From the NCBI GenBank assembly GCA_044433305.1, contig JAWXTS010000009.1, forward strand, positions 1 to 36,154: a stretch of 36,154 nt of DNA, in the 5' to 3' direction. The position numbers and the translations under genes are program-made. The DNA is from JAWXTS01 sp044433305. Lineage in GTDB: Bacteria > Bacteroidota > Bacteroidia > Bacteroidales > Rikenellaceae. The notes under the pieces were generated by a model. That model saw only the letters and a list, made by a program, of their open reading frames with translations, was not told where the DNA came from and made no database searches. Below, one piece after another: positions 22,841 to 31,183 of this stretch (position 1 is its first letter; each line of letters starts with the position of its first letter).

Positions 22841-24424
22841 ATGATGGGAAGAAAAAAAATATTGTTATTATCACTACTCAGCGTAATGGCCTTATGTATA
22901 GGCTGGCTAGAGCTTAATGGACTGCCTCTATTATTTGCTCTGGTGCCGATTTTTTATCTTAGGACTCAGTATGAAAAGCAACCTAAAGGCTCAAAAAAAC
23001 TAGCTAAAAGACTAATACTAATATTTGGAGTATGGAACCTTATAACCGTATGGTGGGTCGCTAACGCCTCGCTATTGGGGGCCGTGGCAGCCGTAGGCAT
23101 CGGCACAACACTGCCAACCATAACGTTCATGGTATACAACTCGGTGGCCCGCAGAAGCTCTAAATTCTTTTCTTACAGCCTATTTATAGTACTATGGATA
23201 TATTGCGAGGAGCTATTCATGAACGGGCAGCTAGCCTTCCCATGGCTGATGCTTGGCAACGGATTCTCGACCAGCGTGTGGGCCGTTCAATGGTACGAGT
23301 ATACAGGTGCTTTTGGCGGAACACTATGGGTGCTGCTAGCGAATATATTTATTTATGAGGCTATATGCTCTCCAAAAGATAAAATCAAAAGGTACTCTGC
23401 GATAGCTATTGCTCTGTTGCCAATAGCCCTCTCGCTGCTGATATGGATCACCTACAAAGTGCCTAACCAAAAGCAGGCCTTGGTGCATATCGTACAGCCC
23501 AACCTCGACCCCTATACAGAGAAGTTCACCATGTCGCAGGATGCACAGACCCAAATAATTCTATCGCTTGCAAGTCAGGCTCCGCGCGATGTAGATTTCA
23601 TCATCACCCCCGAAACAGCCTTTGACGATAGGCTGTGGGAAGGCGCGCTGCAAAGGTCATCATCCATGCAGGTCATAAGGGGTTCTATCCTTGAGAACTA
23701 CCCCGGAGCTAAGTTTATCGCTGGAGCAACCACATTGCGCCGCTACTACAACAAAGAGCAGGCCAGCCATACCGCCCGTCCGATAAACAACACTGAGTTC
23801 TACTACGATGCTTACAACTCGGCCCTTGTGGTCGACTCTAGCCAAACCATAGATGTCTATCACAAGAATAAACTTGTGGTGGGCGTAGAGCGCATACCTT
23901 ACTTCTCTCTACTAAAAGATGTTGAATTTGTATCTGTGACCCTAGGTGGCATGACAGGACAGCTGGGCTATGATGAGCAGCCCAATATCTTCAGCTCTAA
24001 CAAAGGCATGTTCGCAACTCCTATATGTTATGAGTCAATCTATGGCGAGTACTTTGCTAACCTTAGCGCCATGGGAGCAGAACTCATGCTGCTGATATCC
24101 AACGACGGCTGGTGGGATGAGACCTTAGGTCATATACATCTTTTGAACTACGCACGACTAAGAGCCATAGAAACACGTCGAGCCGTGGCTCGCAGTGCCA
24201 ACACAGGTATCTCAGGCGTGATTTCTCCACGAGGCGATGTGCTTGAGACACTGGGCTGGGACCAACGCGGAACAATAACCGCCAGCGTGCCTATGGACTC
24301 TAAGGTCACTTTCTATGCTCGCACAGGAGACTTTATAGTTCGCATATCCAAGCTTGTACTCGTGCTACTGATAGCACTCATGATAGGCAATTACATAAGA
24401 ACAAAGATTAAACAAAAACAGTAG
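22841..24424 (+). CDS. lnt: Apolipoprotein N-acyltransferase, 527 aa
   Basis: Adds the third acyl chain to the N-terminal cysteine of lipoproteins at the outer face of the inner membrane. Seen: an N-terminal half with about six helices, then a periplasmic nitrilase domain with the catalytic triad Glu258 (ITPETAF), Lys342 (YHKNKLV) and Cys396 (TPICYES), and a last C-terminal helix (about residues 502-520). Spacing and length agree with E. coli Lnt (Glu267, Lys335, Cys387). Start: ATG codons at 22841 and 22844. The first lies directly behind the -7 promoter motif, so the mRNA may be leaderless. folC follows 8 bases later. Confidence 0.96.
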   Translation: MMGRKKILLLSLLSVMALCIGWLELNGLPLLFALVPIFYLRTQYEKQPKGSKKLAKRLILIFGVWNLITVWWVANASLLGAVAAVGIGTTLPTITFMVYNSVARRSSKFFSYSLFIVLWIYCEELFMNGQLAFPWLMLGNGFSTSVWAVQWYEYTGAFGGTLWVLLANIFIYEAICSPKDKIKRYSAIAIALLPIALSLLIWITYKVPNQKQALVHIVQPNLDPYTEKFTMSQDAQTQIILSLASQAPRDVDFIITPETAFDDRLWEGALQRSSSMQVIRGSILENYPGAKFIAGATTLRRYYNKEQASHTARPINNTEFYYDAYNSALVVDSSQTIDVYHKNKLVVGVERIPYFSLLKDVEFVSVTLGGMTGQLGYDEQPNIFSSNKGMFATPICYESIYGEYFANLSAMGAELMLLISNDGWWDETLGHIHLLNYARLRAIETRRAVARSANTGISGVISPRGDVLETLGWDQRGTITASVPMDSKVTFYARTGDFIVRISKLVLVLLIALMIGNYIRTKIKQKQ

Positions 24425-24432
24425 ACTTTAAT

Positions 24433-25731
24433 ATGGACTACACTCAGGCAACCGAGCTGCTATTTAATTCTCTGCCCGTATTTCAACTCAGCGGTGGCGG
24501 AGCCTACAAGCCAGGCATAGAACGCATCCTAGCCCTAGACGAGAAACTAGGCAATCCACATTCTAGATACCAAACCATACACGTAGCTGGCACCAATGGC
24601 AAAGGCTCTGTGTCGCACACTCTGGCCTCTGTACTTATGGAGTCAGGGCTGAGGGTCGGTCTCTACACCTCGCCCCATTTGAAAGATTTCCGCGAGCGCA
24701 TGAGCGTCAATGGCGCAGTCATATCAGAGCAGGAAGTTGTCGAGTTTGTCGAGAACAATATCGACTATGCCAAGGCTCTGGGGGCTTCATTCTTTGAACT
24801 TACGGCATCCATGGCCTTTGAGTTCTTTGCGCGAAACGATGTTGATGTGGCAGTCATAGAAGTTGGACTCGGAGGACGCCTCGACGCAACAAACATCATA
24901 TCTCCAATCTTATCCATAATAACCAACATAGGCATAGACCACACTCAGTTCCTTGGCTCGACCCTAGAAGAAATAGCCACCGAGAAGGCTGGCATCATAA
25001 AGCCCAAAGTGCCTGTTGTTATAGGTCAAGGGGGCGATGAGATAGACCATGTCTTTGAGAATAAGGCAGAGAGGTACAACGCTCCAATAATCTTTGCAGA
25101 GGATGTGTTTGAAATTGAAGAGCAACTGGCTCTAGAGGACTCTCAGAGCATAGTCTTGAGGCGTCTTAGTGGCAGCGTGCCATGCCGCAAATATAAGCTC
25201 GAACTTGACCTTATGGGCGAGTATCAGGCCCACAACATAAGGACAGTGGTAACAGCAATCGAGACCCTCAACCAGTACTGCCGCTTTGATATATCGACTG
25301 ACGATATAGAGCAGGGCGTGGCAAATGCAGTAGCAAACACCTCTCTCAAAGGTCGCTGGCAAAGGCTTGCAAAGATCCCACTAACGATATGTGATACAGG
25401 GCACAACACCCACGGAATAAAAGAGATAGTAGCCCAGATAGAGAAACAGAACTTCGATAAACTATATTTTGTCATTGGCATGGTTAGCGACAAAGATATT
25501 AGCTCTGTGCTGGAGATTCTGCCCACCTACCCTTACTACATCTTTACTCAGGCCGACAACACACGCTCTCTGCCTGCCGACGAGCTGATGTCTATGGCAG
25601 CAAAATATGGACTCAAGGGAGAATGCGTAAAGGATGTTTCTCAGGCTTATGCCTTGGCTCGTGCACTAGCAAGGTATAATGATATGATATTTATCGGAGG
25701 TAGCAACTTCGTGGTGGCTCAGGTGCTATAA
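24433..25731 (+). CDS. folC: Folylpolyglutamate / dihydrofolate synthase, 432 aa
   Basis: A Mur-ligase-like enzyme that adds glutamate to dihydropteroate and to folates. Seen: the P-loop HVAGTNGKGSVSHTLASVL, the TSPHLKDFRERM block, EVGLGGRLDATNII, NIGIDHTQFLGSTLEEIA and EKAGIIK, all FolC hallmarks, and the C-terminal glutamate-ligase domain with CDTGHNTHG. It likely shares the lnt promoter, with an 8-base gap. The stop codon is one base from the end of the convergent glycosyltransferase gene. Confidence 0.96.
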   Translation: MDYTQATELLFNSLPVFQLSGGGAYKPGIERILALDEKLGNPHSRYQTIHVAGTNGKGSVSHTLASVLMESGLRVGLYTSPHLKDFRERMSVNGAVISEQEVVEFVENNIDYAKALGASFFELTASMAFEFFARNDVDVAVIEVGLGGRLDATNIISPILSIITNIGIDHTQFLGSTLEEIATEKAGIIKPKVPVVIGQGGDEIDHVFENKAERYNAPIIFAEDVFEIEEQLALEDSQSIVLRRLSGSVPCRKYKLELDLMGEYQAHNIRTVVTAIETLNQYCRFDISTDDIEQGVANAVANTSLKGRWQRLAKIPLTICDTGHNTHGIKEIVAQIEKQNFDKLYFVIGMVSDKDISSVLEILPTYPYYIFTQADNTRSLPADELMSMAAKYGLKGECVKDVSQAYALARALARYNDMIFIGGSNFVVAQVL

Positions 25732-25732
25732 T

Positions 25733-26659
25733 CTAAACAGGCAGACTCTTAGAGAAGAACAACCCCTTGGATACCCAAAAGCGAAAGCGCACCAACATAT
25801 TGGCCGCACTAGGGCGAAGGCTCAGCATATAAAGCACCCACAGTGCCAATGTTGCACCCCACTTAAACAGCTCTATACAAATGCGGCTAAAGTATTTGTT
25901 CTGTCCCTGCGAGCGTATTCTCTCACTGAGACCCGTACCCAAGGCCTGCTTACGGATAAAATCAACCTCGGTACGCTCCTTAGGCACAAGGTGATGAACA
26001 AGAATATCTGGTGAGTAGGCTACCTTAAGCCCAGAGTCTATAATACGGAAGGCTATATCTTTCTCCTCGCCACCAAGCAGTATGCGACCCATGCGGCCAA
26101 GGTTGACATCAAACCCACCACATCTGTCAAAGGCCTCTCTACGGAACGACATATTAAGACCACGAGGATAGTTAGAGCCCTTGCGTCTCATCTTATATTC
26201 TTTGGACGAGGGCATAAAATAGCCAAACAGAGAAGCGAGCCACTTGTTGTGCCAGCGTGGCACATCGCACAAGAACTTCAAACGTGCAGGACCTCCCACC
26301 TCGCCCACATCAGCATTGGCATCAAGGTAGCGGCATATCTGATAACAAAAGTCGGGAGCCATAATGGCATCATCATCGGCGAAGGTCAGATACTCGCCAC
26401 TTGATTCTGCGATACCGCGGTTACGAGCAAACGAGAGACCCAGTTGTCGCTCGACAAAGTACTTGATTCTAAGCTGAGGGTTAGCATCTATAAACTCCTT
26501 GCATAGATACTCGGTGTCGTCTGTGCTATTGTTGTTTATGAGCACTGTTTCAAAAAGCTCAGGCTTTAGGTTCTGAGCTACAATAGAGCTAAAAAGACCT
26601 TTCAGAAATCGCTGACGATTGAAGGTACATATTATTATCGAAAGTTTGGGCGTGCTCAT
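25733..26659 (-). CDS. Glycosyltransferase family 2, 308 aa
   Basis: An inverting sugar transferase of the GT-A fold for surface polysaccharide or lipopolysaccharide. Seen: the N-terminal nucleotide-sugar site LSIIICTFNRQRFLKGL, NNNSTDDTE, the metal site in TFADDDAI, and the acceptor-side block GGEEKDIAFRIIDSGLKVAY. A hydrophobic stretch near residues 265-285 may tether it to the membrane. It is convergent with folC (one base between stops) and divergent from the GT4 gene. The sugar and acceptor are unknown. I see only a poor promoter motif upstream. Confidence 0.92.
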   Translation of the reverse strand: MSTPKLSIIICTFNRQRFLKGLFSSIVAQNLKPELFETVLINNNSTDDTEYLCKEFIDANPQLRIKYFVERQLGLSFARNRGIAESSGEYLTFADDDAIMAPDFCYQICRYLDANADVGEVGGPARLKFLCDVPRWHNKWLASLFGYFMPSSKEYKMRRKGSNYPRGLNMSFRREAFDRCGGFDVNLGRMGRILLGGEEKDIAFRIIDSGLKVAYSPDILVHHLVPKERTEVDFIRKQALGTGLSERIRSQGQNKYFSRICIELFKWGATLALWVLYMLSLRPSAANMLVRFRFWVSKGLFFSKSLPV

Positions 26660-26716
26660 AACTAGCTAATTTAGACGCTAAGTTAGTGAAAAAATCTTTA
26701 TTCTTGCAAGGGCGTC

Positions 26717-26747
26717 TTGCTTTTATTGCAAAATAGATATACCTTTG
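26717..26747 (+). promoter_or_regulatory. Bacteroidetes promoter for the GT4 glycosyltransferase gene
   Basis: TTG (26717-26719, within CTTG) lies 20 bases before TACCTTTG (26740-26747). The motif shows that the coding start is the ATG at 26765 and not an in-frame TTG at 26717, which would lie in the -33 element. Confidence 0.65.
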
Positions 26748-26764
26748 GATATAAGATTGTTTGT

Positions 26765-27910
26765 ATGAATATTATAATAGTAGGCCCTGCACACCCATAT
26801 AGGGGCGGAATAGCAGACTCGAATGAGCGACTTGCACACCAATATATACAGGAGGGGCACACGGTAGAAATCGTTACTTTCACCCTCCAGTACCCGTCGT
26901 TCCTATTCCCCGGAAAGACGCAATATTCTAGCAGCCCTGCACCCAAGGGTCTCGACATAGTAAGAAAAATAAACTCCATAAATCCTATCAACTGGCTTTG
27001 TGTTGCCAACCAGATAGCCCGTAAGAAACCCGACTTGGTGATGATGCGCTTCTGGCTGCCCTTCCTTGCACCATGCCTAGGAACCATAGCCCGCGGAATA
27101 AGACGAAAAAGCAAAAAAACCAAGATAGTATCTATCGTAGACAACATAGTCCCTCACGAAAAACGCTTTGGCGACAGGATGTTCGCACGCTACTTTGTGG
27201 GTTCTATACACGGCTTTATATCCATGTCTAACTCGGTGCTTGAGGACTTGGTTCAATTCAACAAAACCCTCAAACCAAGCCTATTCTCGCCCCACCCCCT
27301 CTACGACCACTTTGGCTCAATAATGCCTAAGGAACAAGCAGCCGAAAACCTTGGTCTCGACAAAGACTTTAGCTACATGCTATTCTTTGGTATCATACGC
27401 GACTACAAAGGCCTCGACCTACTTCTAGAGGCTCTAGCCCTAGGACAACAACGTTTCAGAGAGCTGAAGGTAAAGCTAATTGTGGCTGGCGAATTTTACA
27501 ATAATAGTCAGATATATTTTGAGCTGTCGCACAAGCTGGGCATAGACGACATGATAGTTTGGCGCAACGAGTTTATACCTCATGAGCAGGTTGCCGATTA
27601 TTTCTCTCTGGCCGACATTGTAGCTCAAACATACAAGTCGGCAACACAGAGTGGCATAACACAAATTGCCTATCACTTTGAAAGACCTATGCTTGTAACC
27701 CACGTGGGTGGCCTAGCCGAAATAGTACCTCACAACAAAGTCGGATATGTATGTGATACTGAGCCTAAAGCAATCTCTGAGGCTCTAATAGACTTCTATG
27801 AAAATGACCGCTTCGAGACATTTGTAGAGGGCACAAAGAGTGAGAAAAAACGCTATGCTTGGGATATTATGACCGCACGCATAAACGAGCTGATGACCCT
27901 AATTAATTGA
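26765..27910 (+). CDS. Glycosyltransferase family 4-like, 381 aa
   Basis: A retaining sugar transferase of the GT-B fold, likely for envelope glycans. Seen: an N-terminal Rossmann start MNIIIVGPAHPYRGGIADSN, the second-domain start FFGIIRDYKGLDLLLEAL, and the donor-binding block SGITQIAYHFERPMLVTHVG, where GT4 enzymes place their E-x7-E-like site. No transmembrane segment is obvious. The start follows the promoter at 26717-26747. The last 8 bases overlap the convergent binding-protein gene. Donor and acceptor are unknown; the nearby GT2 and ugd genes suggest surface-polysaccharide work. Confidence 0.92.
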   Translation: MNIIIVGPAHPYRGGIADSNERLAHQYIQEGHTVEIVTFTLQYPSFLFPGKTQYSSSPAPKGLDIVRKINSINPINWLCVANQIARKKPDLVMMRFWLPFLAPCLGTIARGIRRKSKKTKIVSIVDNIVPHEKRFGDRMFARYFVGSIHGFISMSNSVLEDLVQFNKTLKPSLFSPHPLYDHFGSIMPKEQAAENLGLDKDFSYMLFFGIIRDYKGLDLLLEALALGQQRFRELKVKLIVAGEFYNNSQIYFELSHKLGIDDMIVWRNEFIPHEQVADYFSLADIVAQTYKSATQSGITQIAYHFERPMLVTHVGGLAEIVPHNKVGYVCDTEPKAISEALIDFYENDRFETFVEGTKSEKKRYAWDIMTARINELMTLIN

Positions 27911-29045
27911 TATGTCTATGGTAGAAGAGCTTGTGCTCGGGCAATAGTTCAGGGTGAAGAATCTTTATCAAATCAGCCAGTACAATATCGGGATTAATAA
28001 CACCATTCTCCCAAAAGTCACTGCCCCCCATCTCTGTTTCGCGCAGATTATTGTTATATATTCGACCACTCTGGAATGGTTTTGTAGAAGCAAAGTTGGC
28101 GTTATTTTCAAGTAGTTCTGCCTTGTTTTTTACGGCATTGGTATTGAGCCACACATCAGCCTGCTTGGCCCAAACAAAGCCCTGTTCGCTGCTGATAGCA
28201 CGGCTGAGTCCATCGCCCCACTGACCCCTGCCACTGTCATTATCATCACATATATAATCTCCGCCAGCATCGTTGATAAGCTGAACAGTATAGTTCTCAG
28301 GACTAGGGATATACCATGTATCTCGCCAAGGAATATTAAACATCACCTTAGGCTTTTCAAGTCCGTGGGTAAGGTTATTCAACGCCAAGTAGCGACTCTC
28401 AATACCCTTGAAAATATCTATGGCCTGCTGCCTTAATCCCATAATCTCACCTATGACAACTATCCACTCGGCACGCCCCAGCGGCGAACATTCTAGGTAA
28501 TCGCATATAGAAACACTACGCACCCCGAGCTCAGATAATTTTGCACCAGCCGACAGGTTCTGACTCCCAAGCCCATAGCTGAGCAGAACATCAGGCTTTA
28601 TGGCAGAGAGGACCTCGTAATTAATAGCTCCCTCCATGCCTATATCGCTAACACTCCCCTGAGCTATCATATCCAACACATCAGCATTAGAAACATACTG
28701 TGCTCCAGAAACTCCACATATACTCTGCTGACGCTCCAAGGCCGCCAAAAAGGCTATATAAGAGGTCGACATGACAGCAACACGATTCACCGTGGGGGCA
28801 ACAACCGTAAGATTTTCAGAGACCAAAGAAGCATCGTCACTAATCAAGGTGTACTCCACTTGGCCACTATTTTGTACAGTAGTTTTGATGACCACTCCCT
28901 TGGTAGACTCAAGAATCTCAAATCCCTCGGCATAGCTAGGAGTGTATAAAGTATCTATAATTTGACCATACTCGGCACCCGTAGGGCGTGAGCATGAGGA
29001 TAATACGAAACAAAACAAGGCACAGATTATGCTGTATAACTTCAT
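27903..29045 (-). CDS. ABC transporter substrate-binding lipoprotein, iron/cobalamin type (Peripla_BP_2), 380 aa
   Basis: A lipid-anchored binding protein that would hand iron complexes, heme or cobalamin to a FecCD-type permease. Seen: a lipoprotein signal MKLYSIICALFCFVLSSC with the lipobox LSSC; then the two-lobed fold with NRVAVMSTSYIAFLAAL, SGAQYVSNADVL, INYEVLSAIKPDVLLSYG, LGRAEWIVVIGEIMG and late DAGGDYICDDNDSGRG. Start: the ATG at 29045 fits the signal peptide and lies behind the -7 motif at 29075-29082. An in-frame GTG at 29075 overlaps that motif and is excluded. No transporter gene is adjacent; the permease and ATPase at 18748-20549 lack a binding protein and are the natural partner (inference). 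Confidence 0.9.
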   Translation of the reverse strand: MKLYSIICALFCFVLSSCSRPTGAEYGQIIDTLYTPSYAEGFEILESTKGVVIKTTVQNSGQVEYTLISDDASLVSENLTVVAPTVNRVAVMSTSYIAFLAALERQQSICGVSGAQYVSNADVLDMIAQGSVSDIGMEGAINYEVLSAIKPDVLLSYGLGSQNLSAGAKLSELGVRSVSICDYLECSPLGRAEWIVVIGEIMGLRQQAIDIFKGIESRYLALNNLTHGLEKPKVMFNIPWRDTWYIPSPENYTVQLINDAGGDYICDDNDSGRGQWGDGLSRAISSEQGFVWAKQADVWLNTNAVKNKAELLENNANFASTKPFQSGRIYNNNLRETEMGGSDFWENGVINPDIVLADLIKILHPELLPEHKLFYHRHIN

Positions 29046-29074
29046 GATTGAGGGTTTTTGTGTTGATAATACCA

Positions 29075-29082
29075 CAAATGTA
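29075..29082 (-). promoter_or_regulatory. Bacteroidetes -7 promoter motif for the substrate-binding lipoprotein gene
   Basis: TACATTTG on the minus strand fits TAnnTTTG, 29 bases before the ATG at 29045. No clear -33 element. It rules out the upstream GTG start. Confidence 0.6.
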
Positions 29083-29144
29083 GTAAAATTAGATTATAAT
29101 AATGAAAAAACTCTGCTAACGTTACTGACTCTATAAATCTTTTG

Positions 29145-29152
29145 TATTTTTG
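29145..29152 (+). promoter_or_regulatory. Bacteroidetes -7 promoter motif for the aspartate aminotransferase gene
   Basis: TATTTTTG fits TAnnTTTG and lies 22 bases before the ATG at 29175. Confidence 0.55.
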
Positions 29153-29174
29153 CAGGATAATAAATTTTTAAATT

Positions 29175-30377
29175 ATGCCACAGTTATCAGATAAGGGCCA
29201 GCACCTACCTGCTTCGCCTATCAGAAAATTGGTTAAATATGCCGAACAAGCCGAAAAGAAAGGCGTCAAAGTTCTAAGACTAAACATCGGACAACCCGAC
29301 ATACCAACCCCTCGTGAGGCAATAGATGCCGTACGCAATATCAACGACACCATATTTGAATATGGACACTCGGCAGGTATCGAGACCTTCCGCCACAAGC
29401 TTGTGGAATACTATCAACGCTCGGGAATAAACGTAAACCATGAAGAAATGGTGGTTACCGTGGGCGGATCAGAAGCCATCTTCATGGCCATGACTGTATG
29501 CTTGAACCCTGGTGACGAGGTGCTGGTGCCAGAGCCTTTCTATGCCAACTACAATGGCTTTGCAATAGAGGCTGGAGTGAACATCAAACCTATATTCTCA
29601 TCCATAGACAACGACTTTGCAATGCCTTCTATGGCCGAGTTTGAAAAACATATCACCCCTCGCACAAAGGCTATATTTATCTGCAACCCCAACAATCCAA
29701 CAGGATATGTATACTCTATGCTAGAGCTAGAGCAGATTAAGAACATCGTGCGCAAACACGACCTCTACCTATTCTGCGACGAGGTGTATCGCGAGTTCTG
29801 CTACGACGGTGTCAAACACATTTCAGTGATGAACCTAAAAGGTATAGAGCAAAATGTCGTTATGATAGACTCTATGTCAAAGCGTTATAGCATGTGCGGG
29901 ATACGCCTTGGTGTTATCGTTTCGCGCAACAAGAGAATTATCGACGCAGCCCTAAGAATAGGCCAAGCACGCCTTTGCCCACCTTACCTTGCACAAGTGG
30001 CGGCCGAGGCAGCCATTGACGCTCCAGCGAGCTATCACGCGGCCGTATTTAAGGAATATAACGAACGCCGCGACTGCATAGTAAACGCCCTCAACAGCAT
30101 AGAAGGTGTATATTGCCCTAACCCTAAAGGCGCGTTCTACTCTATCGTGAAGTTGCCAATAGACAGCTGCGACAAGTTCGCTCAGTGGCTACTAGAGGAA
30201 TTTGAATACGAGGGCACCACGGTTATGCTTGCCCCTGCCACTGGTTTCTATGCCTCAATGGCTCTAGGACACGACGAGGTACGCATAGCCTATGTGCTAA
30301 ACAAGGACAACCTTAAACTTGCCGCCAAGTGCATCGAGGAAGCCCTAAAGGTTTACCCTGGTCGCACAAATAAATAA
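29175..30377 (+). CDS. aspC: Pyridoxal-phosphate aminotransferase class I/II, probable aspartate aminotransferase, 400 aa
   Basis: Moves the amino group between aspartate (or a similar amino acid) and 2-oxoglutarate, with pyridoxal phosphate. Seen: an N-terminal LNIGQPDIPTPREAIDAV, TVGGSEAIFMAM for phosphate binding, ICNPNNPTGYVYS with the cofactor asparagine, the DEVYREF block with the pyridine-ring aspartate, Lys236 in DSMSKRYSMCGIRLG as Schiff-base lysine, and the C-terminal arginine in VRIAYV for the substrate carboxylate. The gene stands alone with its own promoter and terminator. Substrate choice among type I-gamma aminotransferases is not certain from sequence alone. Confidence 0.92.
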   Translation: MPQLSDKGQHLPASPIRKLVKYAEQAEKKGVKVLRLNIGQPDIPTPREAIDAVRNINDTIFEYGHSAGIETFRHKLVEYYQRSGINVNHEEMVVTVGGSEAIFMAMTVCLNPGDEVLVPEPFYANYNGFAIEAGVNIKPIFSSIDNDFAMPSMAEFEKHITPRTKAIFICNPNNPTGYVYSMLELEQIKNIVRKHDLYLFCDEVYREFCYDGVKHISVMNLKGIEQNVVMIDSMSKRYSMCGIRLGVIVSRNKRIIDAALRIGQARLCPPYLAQVAAEAAIDAPASYHAAVFKEYNERRDCIVNALNSIEGVYCPNPKGAFYSIVKLPIDSCDKFAQWLLEEFEYEGTTVMLAPATGFYASMALGHDEVRIAYVLNKDNLKLAAKCIEEALKVYPGRTNK

Positions 30378-30400
30378 TGTATCAGTCTAGAGCAACACAT

Positions 30401-30434
30401 AAAAACCAGTCACTAGCAAGTGGCTGGTTTTTTG
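30401..30434. terminator. Bidirectional intrinsic terminator between aspC and the FMN-binding protein gene
   Basis: A 14-bp stem (30401-30414 with 30419-30432, one G-T pair) has a 4-base loop AGCA. There is a T-run on the plus strand and an A-run on the other side that serves as T-run for the minus strand. It sits between two convergent genes, 3 bases from the stop of the minus-strand one. Confidence 0.92.
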
Positions 30435-30437
30435 TTA

Positions 30438-30914
30438 TTATCTCACACCAGACACATACTCAAGTGCCCTATGTACATTGCCAATTATGGCAGAGGAGCT
30501 ATATGTGGCTCCCGAAACAACATCAACACTAAGATCTGAGGCCTCCCTTATTGTCAGGCCATTCCATCGCTTCAGAAGACCACTCTTGATAACCTCTACA
30601 AAGAAATGCGTGGTCTCAGTATTGGGCACAAACACAACCCTTTGAATCACGCTATCTCTAAGGTATAACTTCACTGGAGTTTGACCTCCAAAGCCCTTGA
30701 TGTCCTTTGCTAGACTCGAAGAATTAATAACACGGATGCCATCCGATAGGATGGTATCAACAGGCTCACTAGGGCCATCACCAGACTGTCTGTTATTGAT
30801 TGTAGCTGAGGCATTCTTACCCACAACTCGGCCGTCTCTATTAATTGAGACACCAGTTAGCAATATCACTATTATCAACACATTAACAATGTTTTTTATT
30901 CTATCGAACACCAT
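30438..30914 (-). CDS. FMN-binding domain protein with membrane anchor, 158 aa
   Basis: A small periplasmic or outward-facing flavoprotein, related to the FMN domains of RnfG and NqrC. Seen: one N-terminal hydrophobic segment (about residues 7-23) as signal anchor; an unstructured Ser/Asn/Gly-rich stretch; then an FMN_bind domain with the flavinylation motif DVVSGATYSS, where Thr137 would carry FMN attached by ApbE. In Rnf and Nqr this domain sits among other subunits; here it stands alone between aspC and lpxK. It could be an extracytoplasmic electron-transfer carrier fed by a partner elsewhere. Promoter motif at 31016-31023. Confidence 0.88.
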   Translation of the reverse strand: MVFDRIKNIVNVLIIVILLTGVSINRDGRVVGKNASATINNRQSGDGPSEPVDTILSDGIRVINSSSLAKDIKGFGGQTPVKLYLRDSVIQRVVFVPNTETTHFFVEVIKSGLLKRWNGLTIREASDLSVDVVSGATYSSSAIIGNVHRALEYVSGVR

Positions 30915-31015
30915 AACTAATATTTATTGTTTAGAAAACTGTGGTAGCCATCTAGCCTTAACAACAAGCACTAACATCTAGACTCGCACAGAATATACAT
31001 CCATTAATATCAACA

Positions 31016-31023
31016 CAAAGGTA
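31016..31023 (-). promoter_or_regulatory. Bacteroidetes -7 promoter motif for the FMN-binding protein gene
   Basis: TACCTTTG on the minus strand fits TAnnTTTG. It leaves a leader of about 95 bases before the ATG at 30914, in which I see no strong structure. The gap 30915-31183 holds only this and the lpxK promoter. Confidence 0.55.
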
Positions 31024-31134
31024 GCTACATTTTAATAGAAACGCATCAATCATTTTCTAATATCTTCAGATTGCACGATAATAGAAATAAATCTATCTTA
31101 AAACAGCAAATAAGGGTTAAATCTGGTAATAATT

Positions 31135-31164
31135 TTTGATTTTCATGCAAAATAATTAACTTTG
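31135..31164 (+). promoter_or_regulatory. Bacteroidetes promoter for lpxK-punA
   Basis: TTTG (31135-31138), 18 bases, then TAACTTTG (31157-31164), close to the consensus TTTG-N19-TAnnTTTG. The ATG of lpxK lies 19 bases downstream. Confidence 0.7.
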
Positions 31165-31183
31165 GGACATTAGCTGCTAATTT

